Notes: a model not told the origin generated them from the letters alone. Counted from the stretch's first letter, positions 27,549 to 37,820 are shown. The stretch is DNA of 64,000 nucleotides from Belnapia mucosa (GCF_016775475.1 NZ_JAEUXJ010000012.1:62001-126000), one strand, 5' to 3'. Translations and numbers: made by a program.

Positions 27549-28190
27549 ATGGCCATCTTTGGCCGCAAACGCGAGGATGGGCCCGGTTCGCCGGCCAGCG
27601 AGCCGGCTGCCGGCCAAGCACCCGAAACCGGGATGCCGTCCGCCCATGACACCGAGATCGGCGTGCCGCCATTCCGCGCAACTCTCAAGGACACGCCGAT
27701 GATGTCGATGGCCCCCAAGCCGACCGCCACGCCCACCACGCCGACCGTCCCGCCGCGCCCGACGGCGCCGGCCGCCACCCTCGGCGTTCCCGCCCGCCCG
27801 CAGGGCCGGCCGGATTCCGCCGAGCGCCGCACCCTCGTGGTCGGCCGGGGCATCAGCCTGCAGGGCACCGTGACCGATGCGGAGCGGCTGGTGGTCGAAG
27901 GCACCGTCGAGTCCGAGATGATCCAGGCGGCCGAGCTCTATGTCGCGCCGACCGGCGTGTTCCGCGGCGAGGTCCAGGTCGAGGATGCCGAGATCGCCGG
28001 CCTGTTCGACGGCACCGTCACCGCCCGCGGGTCGCTCACCATCCGTGGCACCGGCAAGGTCAACGGCACCGCCCGCTATCGCAAGCTTTCCGTCGAGGAA
28101 GGCGGCCAGATCTCCGGCCGCATGGAGATGGTGAGCGGCGAGGCCCCCGCGGCCCCCGCCCCGCGCGTCGTGGCCCCCGCCGAGGCCTGA
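27549..28190 (+). CDS. Bactofilin family cytoskeletal protein
   Basis: 213-residue protein with a Pro/Thr-rich disordered N-terminus (about 1-85). A central bactofilin beta-helix domain (about 88-185) follows, with the typical repeats TLVVGRGISLQGTVTDAERL, VVEGTVES and ITARGSLTIRGTGKVNGTARY-like turns ending GGQISGRM. Bactofilins polymerise on the inner membrane and organise cell shape or wall enzymes. I start it at the second of two close ATGs (27549), as spacing to the G-rich site is better. It overlaps the first codon of the downstream lipoprotein reading frame. Confidence 0.9.
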   Translation: MAIFGRKREDGPGSPASEPAAGQAPETGMPSAHDTEIGVPPFRATLKDTPMMSMAPKPTATPTTPTVPPRPTAPAATLGVPARPQGRPDSAERRTLVVGRGISLQGTVTDAERLVVEGTVESEMIQAAELYVAPTGVFRGEVQVEDAEIAGLFDGTVTARGSLTIRGTGKVNGTARYRKLSVEEGGQISGRMEMVSGEAPAAPAPRVVAPAEA

Positions 28191-28249
28191 TGCCGAAGGC
28201 CGCCGGGGGCTTCCCGGCGGCCACACACCTTGCCGGAGCCGCGCCGCGC

Positions 28250-28708
28250 ATGGCGCCCCGCCTCGCCCTGTTGCTGCTGCTCTGCCCGGTCGGCGCCTGC
28301 GCCAGCCCGGAGGACCGGGCGGCCGAGCTGCGCCTCGCCTTCGAGCGCGGGCAGGCCCAATTCGCCGCCATGCCTGCCACCGCCGCGCGACCGCTGCCCG
28401 CCGCGGCACCCGTCCTGGTCGATGCCGCGCCCGTGCCGGCTGCCGCACCGCAACTCCTCGGCCTCGGGCCGGAGCCGCTGCGGCGCTGGCTCGGCGAGCC
28501 CTCGCTCCGCCGGGCGGAGGGGGATGCGGAGGTCTGGCTCTATGCCGGACCGGCCTGCGCCCTCGACCTCGTGCTCTATCCGCAGGGCGGGCGGCTGCGC
28601 GTCGCCCATGCCAGCGCCCGGGCCAGCGGCACGGAGCCGCGGACTGAGGCGCATTGCCTGCGCGAACTCGCCGGATTGCGGACGCCACCCACCGATCGCG
28701 GCATCTAG
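28250..28708 (+). CDS. Putative lipoprotein of unknown function
   Basis: About 152 residues. MAPRLALLLLLCPVGACASPEDRAAELRLAFERG begins with a lipoprotein-type signal and a lipobox-like VGAC. Ala/Pro linkers and a compact C-terminal region follow, with GLGPEPLRRWLGEPSLRRAEGDAEVWLYAGPACALDLVLYP resembling SmpA-like hydrophobic-core motifs. An in-frame ATG at 28190 would add 20 residues but loses the signal-peptide geometry. The following AEC gene starts at or next to its stop. Confidence 0.65.
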   Translation: MAPRLALLLLLCPVGACASPEDRAAELRLAFERGQAQFAAMPATAARPLPAAAPVLVDAAPVPAAAPQLLGLGPEPLRRWLGEPSLRRAEGDAEVWLYAGPACALDLVLYPQGGRLRVAHASARASGTEPRTEAHCLRELAGLRTPPTDRGI

Positions 28709-29653
28709 TTGGTGGGCTTCTATCTCGACATCTTCCTGCCCCCCTTCGGGCTGCTGCTGCTCGGCGCGCTGCTGCGCCGGCTGCTGCTGCCGCAGGAAGC
28801 GGTCTGGGCGGGGATCGAGCGACTGGTCTTCTGGGCGCTGATGCCGGCGCTGCTGGTCTCGGGCATCGCCGCGGTCGATGTCTCGGCCCTGCCGCTCGGC
28901 CGGATGGGGCTGGCGATCTGGCTCAGCCTGCTCTGCGGCGCGGCGCTCAGCCTCGGCCTGGCGCGGCTGTTCCGGGCGGACCATCCGGCCACCACCTCGG
29001 TCTTCCAGGGCGGCATCCGTTTCAACAACCTGATGGGCTTCGCGCTGGCCGGCAGCGTGCTCGGGGCGGGCGGCACCGGCTTCGGCGCGGTCGCCACCGG
29101 GCTGATCGTGCCTTTCGTCCAGACGCTGACGACGCTGGTCTTCGCCATGGGGCCGGGCCAGGGCGGGCGGTTCTCGGCGCGGCGGGTGCTGCGGCAGCTC
29201 CTGCTGAACCCCCTGCTGCTCGCCTGCATCGGCGGCTTCCTGGTCTCCGGGCTGCTGGGCGGGCTCCCGCACGGGCTGCGGCCGCTGCTGCAGGCCCTCG
29301 GCCAGGCCTCGGTCGCGCTCGGCCTGCTCTGCGTCGGCGCGGCGCTCTCGCTCGGTGCACTGGGCGGGCGGCTGCCGCTGCAACTGGCGACCAGCCTGCT
29401 CAAGCTGCTGGTCATGCCGGCCATCGCCCTCGGCTTCGGCACATGGCTGGAACTGGACCCGCTGCCGCTGGCCACCGCCGTGGTCTTCATGGCGCTGCCG
29501 ACGGCGACGACGAGCTATGTGATGGCCCGCGCCATGGGCGGCGATGCGCCGCTGATGGCGGCGCTGACCAGCCTCGAGCATCTGCTCTCGGTGCTGACCC
29601 TGCCCTGCTGGATCCTGCTGCTGCAGGCCCTGGTGCTGCCCGGTGGGCCATGA
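28709..29653 (+). CDS. AEC-family (auxin efflux carrier-like) transporter
   Basis: Integral membrane carrier of 314 residues with about ten hydrophobic segments. Family features are the start VGFYLDIFLPPFGLLLLGALL, FQGGIRFNNLMGFALAGSVLG, and ALPTATTSYVMARAMGGDAPLMAALTS near the C-terminus. AEC carriers export or import small organic acids. The start is TTG (28709) or GTG (28712); no ATG fits. The gene follows the lipoprotein directly, suggesting an operon. Confidence 0.88.
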   Translation: MVGFYLDIFLPPFGLLLLGALLRRLLLPQEAVWAGIERLVFWALMPALLVSGIAAVDVSALPLGRMGLAIWLSLLCGAALSLGLARLFRADHPATTSVFQGGIRFNNLMGFALAGSVLGAGGTGFGAVATGLIVPFVQTLTTLVFAMGPGQGGRFSARRVLRQLLLNPLLLACIGGFLVSGLLGGLPHGLRPLLQALGQASVALGLLCVGAALSLGALGGRLPLQLATSLLKLLVMPAIALGFGTWLELDPLPLATAVVFMALPTATTSYVMARAMGGDAPLMAALTSLEHLLSVLTLPCWILLLQALVLPGGP

Positions 29654-29706
29654 AGGGATCGTGACGGGGGCGGGGATTTTCCGCTAGATGCGGTGCAGCA
29701 GATGCG

Positions 29707-30696
29707 ATGCGGCAGGCGGGGGCTTCGGCGATGCTGGGACGGCGTGGATTTCTGGCGGGCATGGGCGCAGCGGGGCTGGCTGCCCCGGCGCGGGCGCAAG
29801 GCTTTCCCGACCGGCCGCTGCGCTGGATCGTCGGCTATCCGCCGGGCGGCGCCAGCGACACCTTCGCCCGGCTGATCGGTGCCCATATCGGCACCCGGCT
29901 CGGCCAGAATGTGGTGGTGGAGAACCGGCCGGGCGGCGGCGCGGTGGTGGCGAGCGAGGCGGTGGCCCGCAGCGCGCCGGATGGCTACACGCTGTTGCAC
30001 GTCGATAACGGCATCCTGGTCTACAACCCGGCGCTCTATGGCCGCCTGCCCTATGACCCGGACCGGGACTTCCAGGGCGTCGGCTTCATCGGCCGCTTCC
30101 CGCTGTTCCTGGTGGTCCGGCCGGATAATCCGGTGAAGGATTTCGCCGAATTCCTGGCGCAGTCGAAGACGCGGGCGCCGAATTACGGCACCCCCGCCGT
30201 CGCCTCGCCGCACCACCTGGCGATGGAGATGGTGAAGCGCCGCACCGGGCTGGAGGCGACGCATGTGCCCTATCGCGGCGGCCCGGCCGCCATGCAGGAC
30301 CTGCTGGCCGGCAATCTCGAATCGGTCGTGATCGATTGCGCGTCTGGCATCCCCTTCATCACCACCGGCAAGGTGAAGACCCTCTGTGTCTTCTCCGAGG
30401 CCCGGTCGTCCCGCGCGCCCGACGTGCCGACGCTGCGGGAACTCGGCCATGCCGAAGCGGTGGCCTATGGCTGGCAGGGGATGAGCGTCCCGGCTGGCGT
30501 GCCCGCCCCGGTGGTGGCGCGGCTGGCCGATGCGCTGAAGGCCGGCGTCGGCGCCGATGACGTGCAGGCGCGCTACCGCGACCTCGGCATCGAGAGCGCG
30601 CCCTGGAGCCCGGCGGAATTCCAGGATTTCGTGAAGCGCGAGAATGCCGAATGGCGGCCGCTGATCCGCGATCTCGGCATCCGGCTGGACAGCTGA
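29707..30696 (+). CDS. Bug/TctC-family tripartite tricarboxylate receptor
   Basis: 329-residue periplasmic binding protein with a twin-arginine-like signal (GRRGFLAGMGAAGLAAPARAQG). Bug hallmarks are FPDRPLRWIVGYPPGGASDT, VVVENRPGGGAV, SAPDGYTLLHV, and YGRLPYDPDRDFQGVG. A start at 29731 is also possible. There are no TctA/TctB partners beside it. The 3' end overlaps the likely start of the methyltransferase. Confidence 0.92.
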   Translation: MRQAGASAMLGRRGFLAGMGAAGLAAPARAQGFPDRPLRWIVGYPPGGASDTFARLIGAHIGTRLGQNVVVENRPGGGAVVASEAVARSAPDGYTLLHVDNGILVYNPALYGRLPYDPDRDFQGVGFIGRFPLFLVVRPDNPVKDFAEFLAQSKTRAPNYGTPAVASPHHLAMEMVKRRTGLEATHVPYRGGPAAMQDLLAGNLESVVIDCASGIPFITTGKVKTLCVFSEARSSRAPDVPTLRELGHAEAVAYGWQGMSVPAGVPAPVVARLADALKAGVGADDVQARYRDLGIESAPWSPAEFQDFVKRENAEWRPLIRDLGIRLDS

Positions 30697-31721
30697 TCTC
30701 CCTCCTGCGCCGCCTCGCCCGCTGGCGGCGGCGCCATCGCACCCTGCCGCTGATCGGCGATACCCGCCTGCGCTCCGAGCGGGAATCGCTGCTGCTGCGC
30801 TGGAACGTCAAGGTGCTGGGGGCGGAGCTGGCGCAGCGGCACTATGCCATGGGCCTGGCAGGACCCGCGGCGCCGGTGCCGCCCGGGCCGGTGCAGGCCG
30901 GCCTGACCAGCCGCACCTGCCGCCAGGGCGATATCGAATCCGACTGGCTGCGCCATTGGTCCCACATCCTGGGCGTGGTGCCGGCCTATCACCGCAAGCT
31001 CTGGGAGGATTGCTTCGTCCTCCAGGCGCTGTGGGAGGCGGGAATGCTGGCGCCCGGCCGCCGCGGCCTCGGCTTCGCGGTGGGGCGGGAGGCATTGCCG
31101 GCCATCCTCGCCGCCCAGGGGGTGGAGGTCGTGGCGACCGACCTCGATGCCCGGGATGCGCGGGCGCAGGACTGGATCGAGACCGGCCAGCACAATGACG
31201 CGGCGGAGGCGCTGTATCGCCCCGGCCTGCTGCCGCGCGCGGAATTCGACCGGCTGGTCAGCTTCCGCCCGGCCGACATGGCCCGCATCCCAGGGGAGCT
31301 CTGCCGCGGCGGCTTCGACATGGTCTGGTCGGTCTGTGCGCTGGAACATCTCGGCAGCCTGCAGCGGGGGATGGATTTCGTCCTCTCGGCCATGCGCTGC
31401 CTGCGGCCGGGCGGGGTCGCGGTCCACACCACCGAATTCAACCTGGATGCGGAGGGCGGCACGCTGCGGCGGGGGAGCACCGTGCTCTATCAGCGCCAGC
31501 ATCTGGAAGCGCTGGCGGCGCGGCTGGCCGCCGAGGGCCACCGGATGCTGCCGCTGGATGACGGGCAGGGCGACGGCATGCTGGACCGCTTCGTCGACCT
31601 GTCGCCGCGGCATGAGGAAAGCCCGCCGCTCGGCCTGATCTTCCCGCCGCATCTGCGGCTTTCGATCCGTGGCTACCCGGTGACCTCGGCCGGGATCCTG
31701 GTGGTGGCCGGGGGAGGTTGA
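30651..31721 (+). CDS. Class I SAM-dependent methyltransferase-like protein
   Basis: About 356-residue protein with a Rossmann-type methyltransferase core. A glycine motif I is seen as RRGLGFAVGREALPAILAAQGVEVVATDLD. Motif II/III are VWSVCALEHLGSLQRGMDFVLSAMRCLRPGGVAVHTTEF. The start is uncertain: the ATG at 30651 overlaps the Bug gene by 46 bp, and the conserved part only begins near RLARWRRRH, so a later non-ATG start is possible. The substrate is unknown. A strong hairpin lies right after its stop. Confidence 0.75.
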   Translation: MAAADPRSRHPAGQLISLLRRLARWRRRHRTLPLIGDTRLRSERESLLLRWNVKVLGAELAQRHYAMGLAGPAAPVPPGPVQAGLTSRTCRQGDIESDWLRHWSHILGVVPAYHRKLWEDCFVLQALWEAGMLAPGRRGLGFAVGREALPAILAAQGVEVVATDLDARDARAQDWIETGQHNDAAEALYRPGLLPRAEFDRLVSFRPADMARIPGELCRGGFDMVWSVCALEHLGSLQRGMDFVLSAMRCLRPGGVAVHTTEFNLDAEGGTLRRGSTVLYQRQHLEALAARLAAEGHRMLPLDDGQGDGMLDRFVDLSPRHEESPPLGLIFPPHLRLSIRGYPVTSAGILVVAGGG

Positions 31722-31725
31722 AGGC

Positions 31726-31748
31726 GGGCCCGGCGGGATGCCGGGCCC
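31726..31748. terminator. Bidirectional hairpin between convergent genes
   Basis: A perfect 9-bp GC stem (GGGCCCGGC/GCCGGGCCC) with a 5-base loop sits between the convergent methyltransferase and Liv-receptor genes, only a few bases from each stop. It can serve both strands. Confidence 0.65.
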
Positions 31749-31756
31749 GGCGCGCC

Positions 31757-32962
31757 TCAGACCTTGGCGCCCTCGATCACGCTGCCGAACCGCTCCCAGG
31801 TGGTGCCGGTCCATTTCTGCAGCTGCATGTGCCGGATCGGGTGGAAATTGTCCGGTGCGGTGTTCACGCGGATGCCCGGTATCAGGGTCGGCACCTCCAG
31901 GTCCTTGATGCTCGCCACCTGGCGCATGATGTTTTCGCGGGCGAAATTGCCTTCGCACTGCTTCAGCACCTGCATCAGCGTGGTGGCCACGCCGAAGGCG
32001 AAGGGGAAGCTGCCATCCTTCATGTCCCCGTCGGGGATGTATTTCTGCATGAAGGCGCGCCACTGGTTCATCCCGGCATCATTGGCCCAGCCCGGATCGG
32101 TCGGATCCTTCAGATAGGCCGAGGTGATGATGCCGATGCCGCGCTCCGCCCCCGCCGGCTCCATCACCGTGCCGACCGAGATCGAGACATTGGTCAGGTA
32201 GTGCAGCGGCTTCCAGCCGAGATCGGCGACGCGCCGGATCGCCTGGGCAGCGAATTTCGGCGTCGCCGCGGTCAGCAGCGTATCGGCGCCGCTCGCCTGG
32301 AGCGAGACCACCTGGCTGTCGATGGTCGGGTCGGTCGCCTCGTAGGAGACGACCTTCACCATGCTGTCGAAGCGGGAGCCGAGGATGTCCTTGACGCCGG
32401 TCAAGTAGTCCTTGCCGAAATCGTCGTTCTGGTAGAGCAGCGCCAGCTTGGCGTTCGGCTTCTGCTCCAGCATGTGCTTCATGTAGATCTGCGCCTCGGT
32501 CCGGTAGCTGGGCTGCCAGCCGATGGTCCAGGGCGTGTCCTGGTAGTTTCCCCACTTGTCGGCGCCGGTGGACAGGAACAGGTGCGGCACCTTGCGCTGG
32601 TTGACGTAGCGCAGGATGGCGCTGTTGCTGGCGGTGCCGAGCGGGTTGAACAGGAAGGCGACCCGGTCCTGCTCGACCAGCCGCCGCGTCTGCTCGACGG
32701 TCTTGGGTGGGCTGTAGCCGTCGTCATAGGTGATGAAGTTGATCTTCCGCCCGGCGATCCCGCCCTGGTCGTTGATCATCCTGAAGAAATGCTGATGCGA
32801 CCGGCCGATGCTGCCATAGGCGCTGGCCGGCCCGCTATACGGCATGGTGTTACCGATGCGGAGCTCGGAGGCTGTGACACCGGGCAGGTCCTGCGCCCGG
32901 ACGAGGGACGGCGCGGCCAGCGCCCCGGCAGCGGCCCCGAGCAGCGTGCGACGGTTCAGCAT
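31757..32962 (-). CDS. livK: Branched-chain amino-acid-type ABC receptor (second of a tandem pair)
   Basis: 401-residue periplasmic LivK-type receptor with a signal (LNRRTLLGAAAGALAAPSLVRAQ) and GGGAGGA before the ATG. Typical segments are LRIGNTMPYSGPASAYGSIG, INDQGGIAGRKINFITYDDGYSPPKT, and LLYQNDDFGKDYLTGVKDILG. It is homologous over its full length to the next gene upstream. It is the last gene of a minus-strand operon livG-livF-livH-livM-receptor-receptor. The Liv family also carries urea, amides and aromatic acids, so branched-chain amino acids are not certain. Confidence 0.92.
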   Translation of the reverse strand: MLNRRTLLGAAAGALAAPSLVRAQDLPGVTASELRIGNTMPYSGPASAYGSIGRSHQHFFRMINDQGGIAGRKINFITYDDGYSPPKTVEQTRRLVEQDRVAFLFNPLGTASNSAILRYVNQRKVPHLFLSTGADKWGNYQDTPWTIGWQPSYRTEAQIYMKHMLEQKPNAKLALLYQNDDFGKDYLTGVKDILGSRFDSMVKVVSYEATDPTIDSQVVSLQASGADTLLTAATPKFAAQAIRRVADLGWKPLHYLTNVSISVGTVMEPAGAERGIGIITSAYLKDPTDPGWANDAGMNQWRAFMQKYIPDGDMKDGSFPFAFGVATTLMQVLKQCEGNFARENIMRQVASIKDLEVPTLIPGIRVNTAPDNFHPIRHMQLQKWTGTTWERFGSVIEGAKV

Positions 32963-33009
32963 TCTTGTTGTCCTCCCAGTGGCAGTCAGTCCTGTGGCAG
33001 CCAGACGGA

Positions 33010-34221
33010 TCAGACGTTTGCGCCCTCGATCACATTGCCGAAGCGCACCCAGGACCGTCCGTCCCAGCGCTGCAGCTGCATGTGGCGGATCGGGTGGTAG
33101 TTGGTCGGCGTGGTCGAGACCTTCACGCCCGGCAGCAGCGTCCCGATCTCGAGCGGCGCGATGGAGGTGGCCTGCTTCATGACGTTGTCGCGGGAGAAAT
33201 TCGTGCCGCATTGCCGCAGCACCTGGATCATGGTGCTCGCGGCGCCATAGCCGTAGGTGTAGTTGTTGTCGCCCAGCTCCCCATCCGGGATGTAGCGGCG
33301 CATGAAGTCGCGCCATTCATTCATGCCCGGATCGTCGGCCCAGGACGGGTCGGACTGGTCCTTCCGATAGTCGGAGGTGATGAGGCCGACGCCCTTTTCC
33401 GCCCCCGCCGGCTGCATGACGATGGAGCCGGAGACCGAGACATTGGTCATGAACATCAGTGCCGGCTTCCAGCCGATATCGAAGACCTTGCGGATGGCCT
33501 GGGCGGCGAAGCGGGGGATGATGCCGCAGATCAGCGCATCGACGCCCGAGCCTTGCAACGTCACGATCTGGCTGTCGATCGTCGCATCGGTGGCCTCATG
33601 CGAGACCAGCTTGACCATGCTGTCGAAGCGGGCGCCCAGCACGTCGCGCACGCCGTTCACGTAGTCCTTGCCGAAATCGTCGTTCTGGTAGAGCACGCCG
33701 ATCTTCGCCTGCGGCCGCTGCTCCAGGATGTGCTTGGTGTAGATCTGCGCCTCGGTCCGGTAGCTGGGCTGCCAGCCCATCGTCCACGGGTATTCCTGCG
33801 GCTGTGCCCATTTGTCGGCGCCCGTCGCCAGGAACAGGTGCGGCACCTTCCGCTGGTTCACATAGCGATGGATGGCGCTGTTGGTCGGCGTGCCGAGCTG
33901 GTTGAAGAGGAAGGCGACCTTGTCCTGCTCGACCAGCCGCCGCGTCTGCTCCAGCGTGCGGGGCGGGGTATAGGCATCGTCATAAACGATGAAGTTGACC
34001 TGCTTCCCGCCGACGCCGCCCTGGTCGTTCAGCCGTTTGAACATGGCCGTGAGGCAGCGGGAGATGACGGAGTAGGAGGAAGCAGGGCCCGAGAGCGCAT
34101 TGGTGCTGCCGATGCGGATCTCATTCGCCGTGACCCCCGGCGCCTCCTGCGCGGGCGCGAGGTTGGGCAGGGCGAGTGCGGCGACGCCCCCGGTCAGCAG
34201 GGCACGGCGATGCAAGGTCAT
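33010..34221 (-). CDS. livK: Branched-chain amino-acid-type ABC receptor (first of a tandem pair)
   Basis: 403-residue periplasmic receptor with signal HRRALLTGGVAALALPNLAPAQ. It shares with its neighbour long identical strings (SYRTEAQIY, YQNDDFGKDY, EATDxTIDSQ, YHPIRHMQLQ). The pair is therefore a tandem duplication that has since diverged, e.g. in the ligand-proximal SGPASSYSVISRCLTAMFK. Both share one permease/ATPase set, which may broaden substrate range. Confidence 0.92.
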   Translation of the reverse strand: MTLHRRALLTGGVAALALPNLAPAQEAPGVTANEIRIGSTNALSGPASSYSVISRCLTAMFKRLNDQGGVGGKQVNFIVYDDAYTPPRTLEQTRRLVEQDKVAFLFNQLGTPTNSAIHRYVNQRKVPHLFLATGADKWAQPQEYPWTMGWQPSYRTEAQIYTKHILEQRPQAKIGVLYQNDDFGKDYVNGVRDVLGARFDSMVKLVSHEATDATIDSQIVTLQGSGVDALICGIIPRFAAQAIRKVFDIGWKPALMFMTNVSVSGSIVMQPAGAEKGVGLITSDYRKDQSDPSWADDPGMNEWRDFMRRYIPDGELGDNNYTYGYGAASTMIQVLRQCGTNFSRDNVMKQATSIAPLEIGTLLPGVKVSTTPTNYHPIRHMQLQRWDGRSWVRFGNVIEGANV

Positions 34222-34245
34222 GCGATAGGTCCCGGTTTTGTGCCG

Positions 34246-35265
34246 TCAGCCGCGCCGGCGCAGCCGCCCCGCAATGCGGCGCAGCAGCCCGGCGAAGCCA
34301 TCCGGCAGGATGAAGAGGAAGGCGATGAGGATGATGCCGTAGATCACGCCCGGCGCCGCCTTGGAGATGGCCTCGGCGATATTGGGCACGAAGATCACGA
34401 AGAGCCCACCAAACAGCGAGCCGAGGATGGAGGCGACGCCGCCCACCACCATGCCGACGAAGAGCGTGATGGACACCATCAGGGAGAAGCTGTCAGGTGC
34501 TACGAATTCGATCGCCACGGCCGAGAGCGAGCCGGCGATGCCCGTCACCATGGCGCTGACGGCGAAGGCGCGGGTCTTCAGCGTGGCGATGTCCATGCCC
34601 ATGGCCTCGGCCGCCACCGGATGGTCGCGCGTCGCCATCAGCGCCCGGCCGATGCGACCCCGGATGAGGTTCCAGCAGAGCAGGAAGCAGGCGGCGGCGA
34701 CGATGACCGCGACGAAATACATCCACTGGTCCGAGGTCAGTTCGCCCGGCAGCCAGGCCGGGGCATCCGGCTTCACCAGGAACAGCCCCTGCACGCCGCC
34801 GGTCCAGTCCTCGAAGGCCTTGTATTTCAGGATCTGCGGCACCGCGACCGCGAGCGAGAAGGTGGTCAGCGCCAGGTAGAGCCCGCCGAGCCGCAGCGCC
34901 GGGAAGCCGATGCCATAGCCGACCAGCCCGCAGACCGCGGCCGAGACCGGCAGCGTCGCCCAGAAGGACCAGTCGAGATGCGACATCAGGATGGCGGTGG
35001 AATAGGCGCCAAGGGCGTAGAAGGCGCCATGCCCCAGCGAGATCTGGCCGTTATAGCCGGTGACCATGTTCAGCCCGAGCACCGCGAGCCCCATGATCAC
35101 CGCCGTGGTGAGCTGGAAGAGCTGGAAGCTTTCCAGCAGGAAGGCCGGGGCGATGGCGACCACCGCGCCCGCCACCACCAGCAGCCCGCGCTGCCAGCCG
35201 GCAAGGCTGGGCCGCGCCGCGGCGGTGAGGCCGGCGGGAAGGGGGATGTTCTCGCTCGCGCTCAT
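34246..35265 (-). CDS. livM: Branched-chain amino-acid-type ABC permease, LivM
   Basis: Inner-membrane permease, 339 residues. The N-terminal half has LTTAVIMGLAVLGLNMVTGYNGQISLGHGAFYALGAY, the classical LivM motif. The EAA-like cytoplasmic loop is GRIGRALMATRDHPVAAEAMGMDIATLKTRAFAVSA. Eight to nine hydrophobic segments. I start it at the ATG (35265) 7 bp downstream of the LivH stop; a longer ORF upstream overlaps LivH coding and is unlikely. Confidence 0.93.
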   Translation of the reverse strand: MSASENIPLPAGLTAAARPSLAGWQRGLLVVAGAVVAIAPAFLLESFQLFQLTTAVIMGLAVLGLNMVTGYNGQISLGHGAFYALGAYSTAILMSHLDWSFWATLPVSAAVCGLVGYGIGFPALRLGGLYLALTTFSLAVAVPQILKYKAFEDWTGGVQGLFLVKPDAPAWLPGELTSDQWMYFVAVIVAAACFLLCWNLIRGRIGRALMATRDHPVAAEAMGMDIATLKTRAFAVSAMVTGIAGSLSAVAIEFVAPDSFSLMVSITLFVGMVVGGVASILGSLFGGLFVIFVPNIAEAISKAAPGVIYGIILIAFLFILPDGFAGLLRRIAGRLRRRG

Positions 35266-35272
35266 CCGCCCC

Positions 35273-36145
35273 TCACACCCTGCTGGCGACGACGCGGCCG
35301 AGCAGGCCCGAGGGCCGGACGACCAGCACGCCGATGATGATTGCCAAGGCAACGGTCAGCTTCAGCTCGGTGCCGACCACATAGGCGCCGGCCAGGTTCT
35401 CCAGCACGCCGACGGCAAAGCCGCCGATCACGGCGCCGAGCGGGTTGTCGATGCCGCCGATCAGCGCGCCGGCGAAGGCATAGAGCAGGATGCCGGTCAT
35501 CATGGTCGGGTCGAGGAAGACGACCGGCGCCACCATCATCCCCGCCACCGCCCCGATCGCCGCCGCCAGTCCCCAGCCCAGCGCCAGCATCCAGCCGACC
35601 CGGATGCCGACCAGCCGGGCCGAGCGCGGGTTATAGGCCGCCGCCCGCATGGCGAGGCCGAGCGAGGTGTAGCGGAAGAAGAGGAAGACCAGGGTCAGCA
35701 CCACCAGCGTCACCGCCGTGCTGCCCAGCTCATGCGCCGAGATGAGGCCGCCCATCAGCGGCCCGCTGCTGGTGAAGGGGCTCGGGAAGACCTTGGTGGT
35801 GTAGCCGAAGATCCAGCCCGTCATGTTGCCGACGATCAGCAGCAGCCCGATGAAGACGCCGACATGGGTCAGCACCGGCGCATTCTGCACCGGCCGCATC
35901 AGCAGCCGCTCGACCAGCACGCCGATGATGAAGGAGACCAGCACGGTGGCGACGAAGGCGAGCCAATAGGGGATGCCCGCCTCCACCATCGCCCAGGCGA
36001 TGAAGGTCGAGAGCGTGGCCATCTCGCCTTGCGCGAAATTCACGTGATGCGTGGCCTGGTAGATCATCACCAGGGCCAGCGCGACCGAGGCATAGATGCC
36101 CCCCGTGGCGATGCCGGCGATGATCTGGTGCGCGAAGCCGTCCAT
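35273..36145 (-). CDS. livH: Branched-chain amino-acid-type ABC permease, LivH
   Basis: 290-residue LivH permease. It starts FAHQIIAGIATGGIYASVALALVMIYQATHHVNFAQGEMA (classical motif) and ends GVLVVRPSGLLGRVVASRV. The EAA loop is AMRAAAYNPRSARLVGIRVGWML. It sits 5 bp downstream of LivF's stop and 7 bp upstream of LivM, consistent with a single transcript. Confidence 0.94.
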   Translation of the reverse strand: MDGFAHQIIAGIATGGIYASVALALVMIYQATHHVNFAQGEMATLSTFIAWAMVEAGIPYWLAFVATVLVSFIIGVLVERLLMRPVQNAPVLTHVGVFIGLLLIVGNMTGWIFGYTTKVFPSPFTSSGPLMGGLISAHELGSTAVTLVVLTLVFLFFRYTSLGLAMRAAAYNPRSARLVGIRVGWMLALGWGLAAAIGAVAGMMVAPVVFLDPTMMTGILLYAFAGALIGGIDNPLGAVIGGFAVGVLENLAGAYVVGTELKLTVALAIIIGVLVVRPSGLLGRVVASRV

Positions 36146-36150
36146 GCGTC

Positions 36151-36844
<694 letters not shown>

Positions 36845-36855
<11 letters not shown>

Positions 36856-37624
36856 GCGCCGTCGCCTCCGCCCCGAGATAGGCGCGGATCACCTCCGGAT
36901 CGGCCCGCACCTCGGCCGGCGACCCGTCGGCGATCTTCTTGCCGAAATCCAGCGCCACCACCTTGTCGGAGACGCGCATGACGAGATTCATGTGGTGCTC
37001 GACCAGCAGGATGCTCAGGTTGAAGTTCCGCTTCACCTCGCGCAGACGCTGGGCGAGGCCGTCGACCTCGCCATGGTTCAGCCCGCCCGCCGGCTCATCC
37101 AGCAGCAGCAGCTTCGGCTTCGAGATCAGGGCGCGGGCCATCTCGACCCGCTTTTGGGTGCCGAAGGGCAGCGCCGCGACCGGCACCTCCGCCACCGCTT
37201 CCAGATCCAGCAGGGCGAGGAGGGAGCGGGCATGCTCGGCGGCGGCCTGCTCCTCCCGCCGGGCGGCCGGCAGGCGCAGCGCATTGGCGAGGAAGCCGGC
37301 CCGGCCCTCGGCATGGGCGCCGGCCAGGATATTCTCCCGCACCGTCATGCTGCGGAACAGCGCCAGGTTCTGGAAGGTGCGGCCGAGGCCAAGCGGGGCC
37401 ATGCGGTGCCGCGGCAGGCCGGTCGCCATCTGGCCGGCGAAGCGGACCTCGCCCTCGGTCGGCTTGTAGATGCCGCTGATGACGTTGAAGAGGGTGGTCT
37501 TGCCGGCCCCGTTCGGGCCGATCAGCCCGCAGATCTGCCGCTCCTCCACATCGAAGGAGACACCGGCCACGGCGGTGACGCCGCCGAAGCGGACGACCAC
37601 ATCGCGAACCTCGAGCAGCGCCAT
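36845..37624 (-). CDS. livG: Branched-chain amino-acid-type ABC ATPase, LivG
   Basis: 259-residue ATP-binding subunit, first gene of the Liv operon. Walker A is LIGPNGAGKTTLFNVISG, and the LivG hallmark is LGLGRTFQNLALFRSMTVRENI. The signature helix is degenerate (VAALPFGTQKRVEMARALIS), as usual for LivG, with Walker B LLLLDEPAGGLNHGEVD. The 196 bp upstream, to the DctP-type gene, contain no gene and must hold the operon promoter; no clear sigma-70 match was seen. Confidence 0.95.
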
Positions 37625-37820
37625 GCGCCCTAGCCACCCCGAAGCGGAATGGTGGGCCCACGCAGCCGCGAGTCACTGCGCCCTCTCCCCATGCAACCTC
37701 CCTTCGCGGCCCTGGCGCCCGATTCCGGGTCAACCGCGATTCATCCTGGACAGCTGCATTTGAAGGGCCAAGCCCAGCCGCGCGCAAGCCACAAAAGGCT
37801 ACAGGGCTGGGCCCAGCAGG

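Noticed and set aside
32965..35337. Plus-strand open frame of 790 codons opposite the Liv genes
   Set aside because: Spans several confirmed minus-strand genes, crosses their boundaries and lacks motifs.
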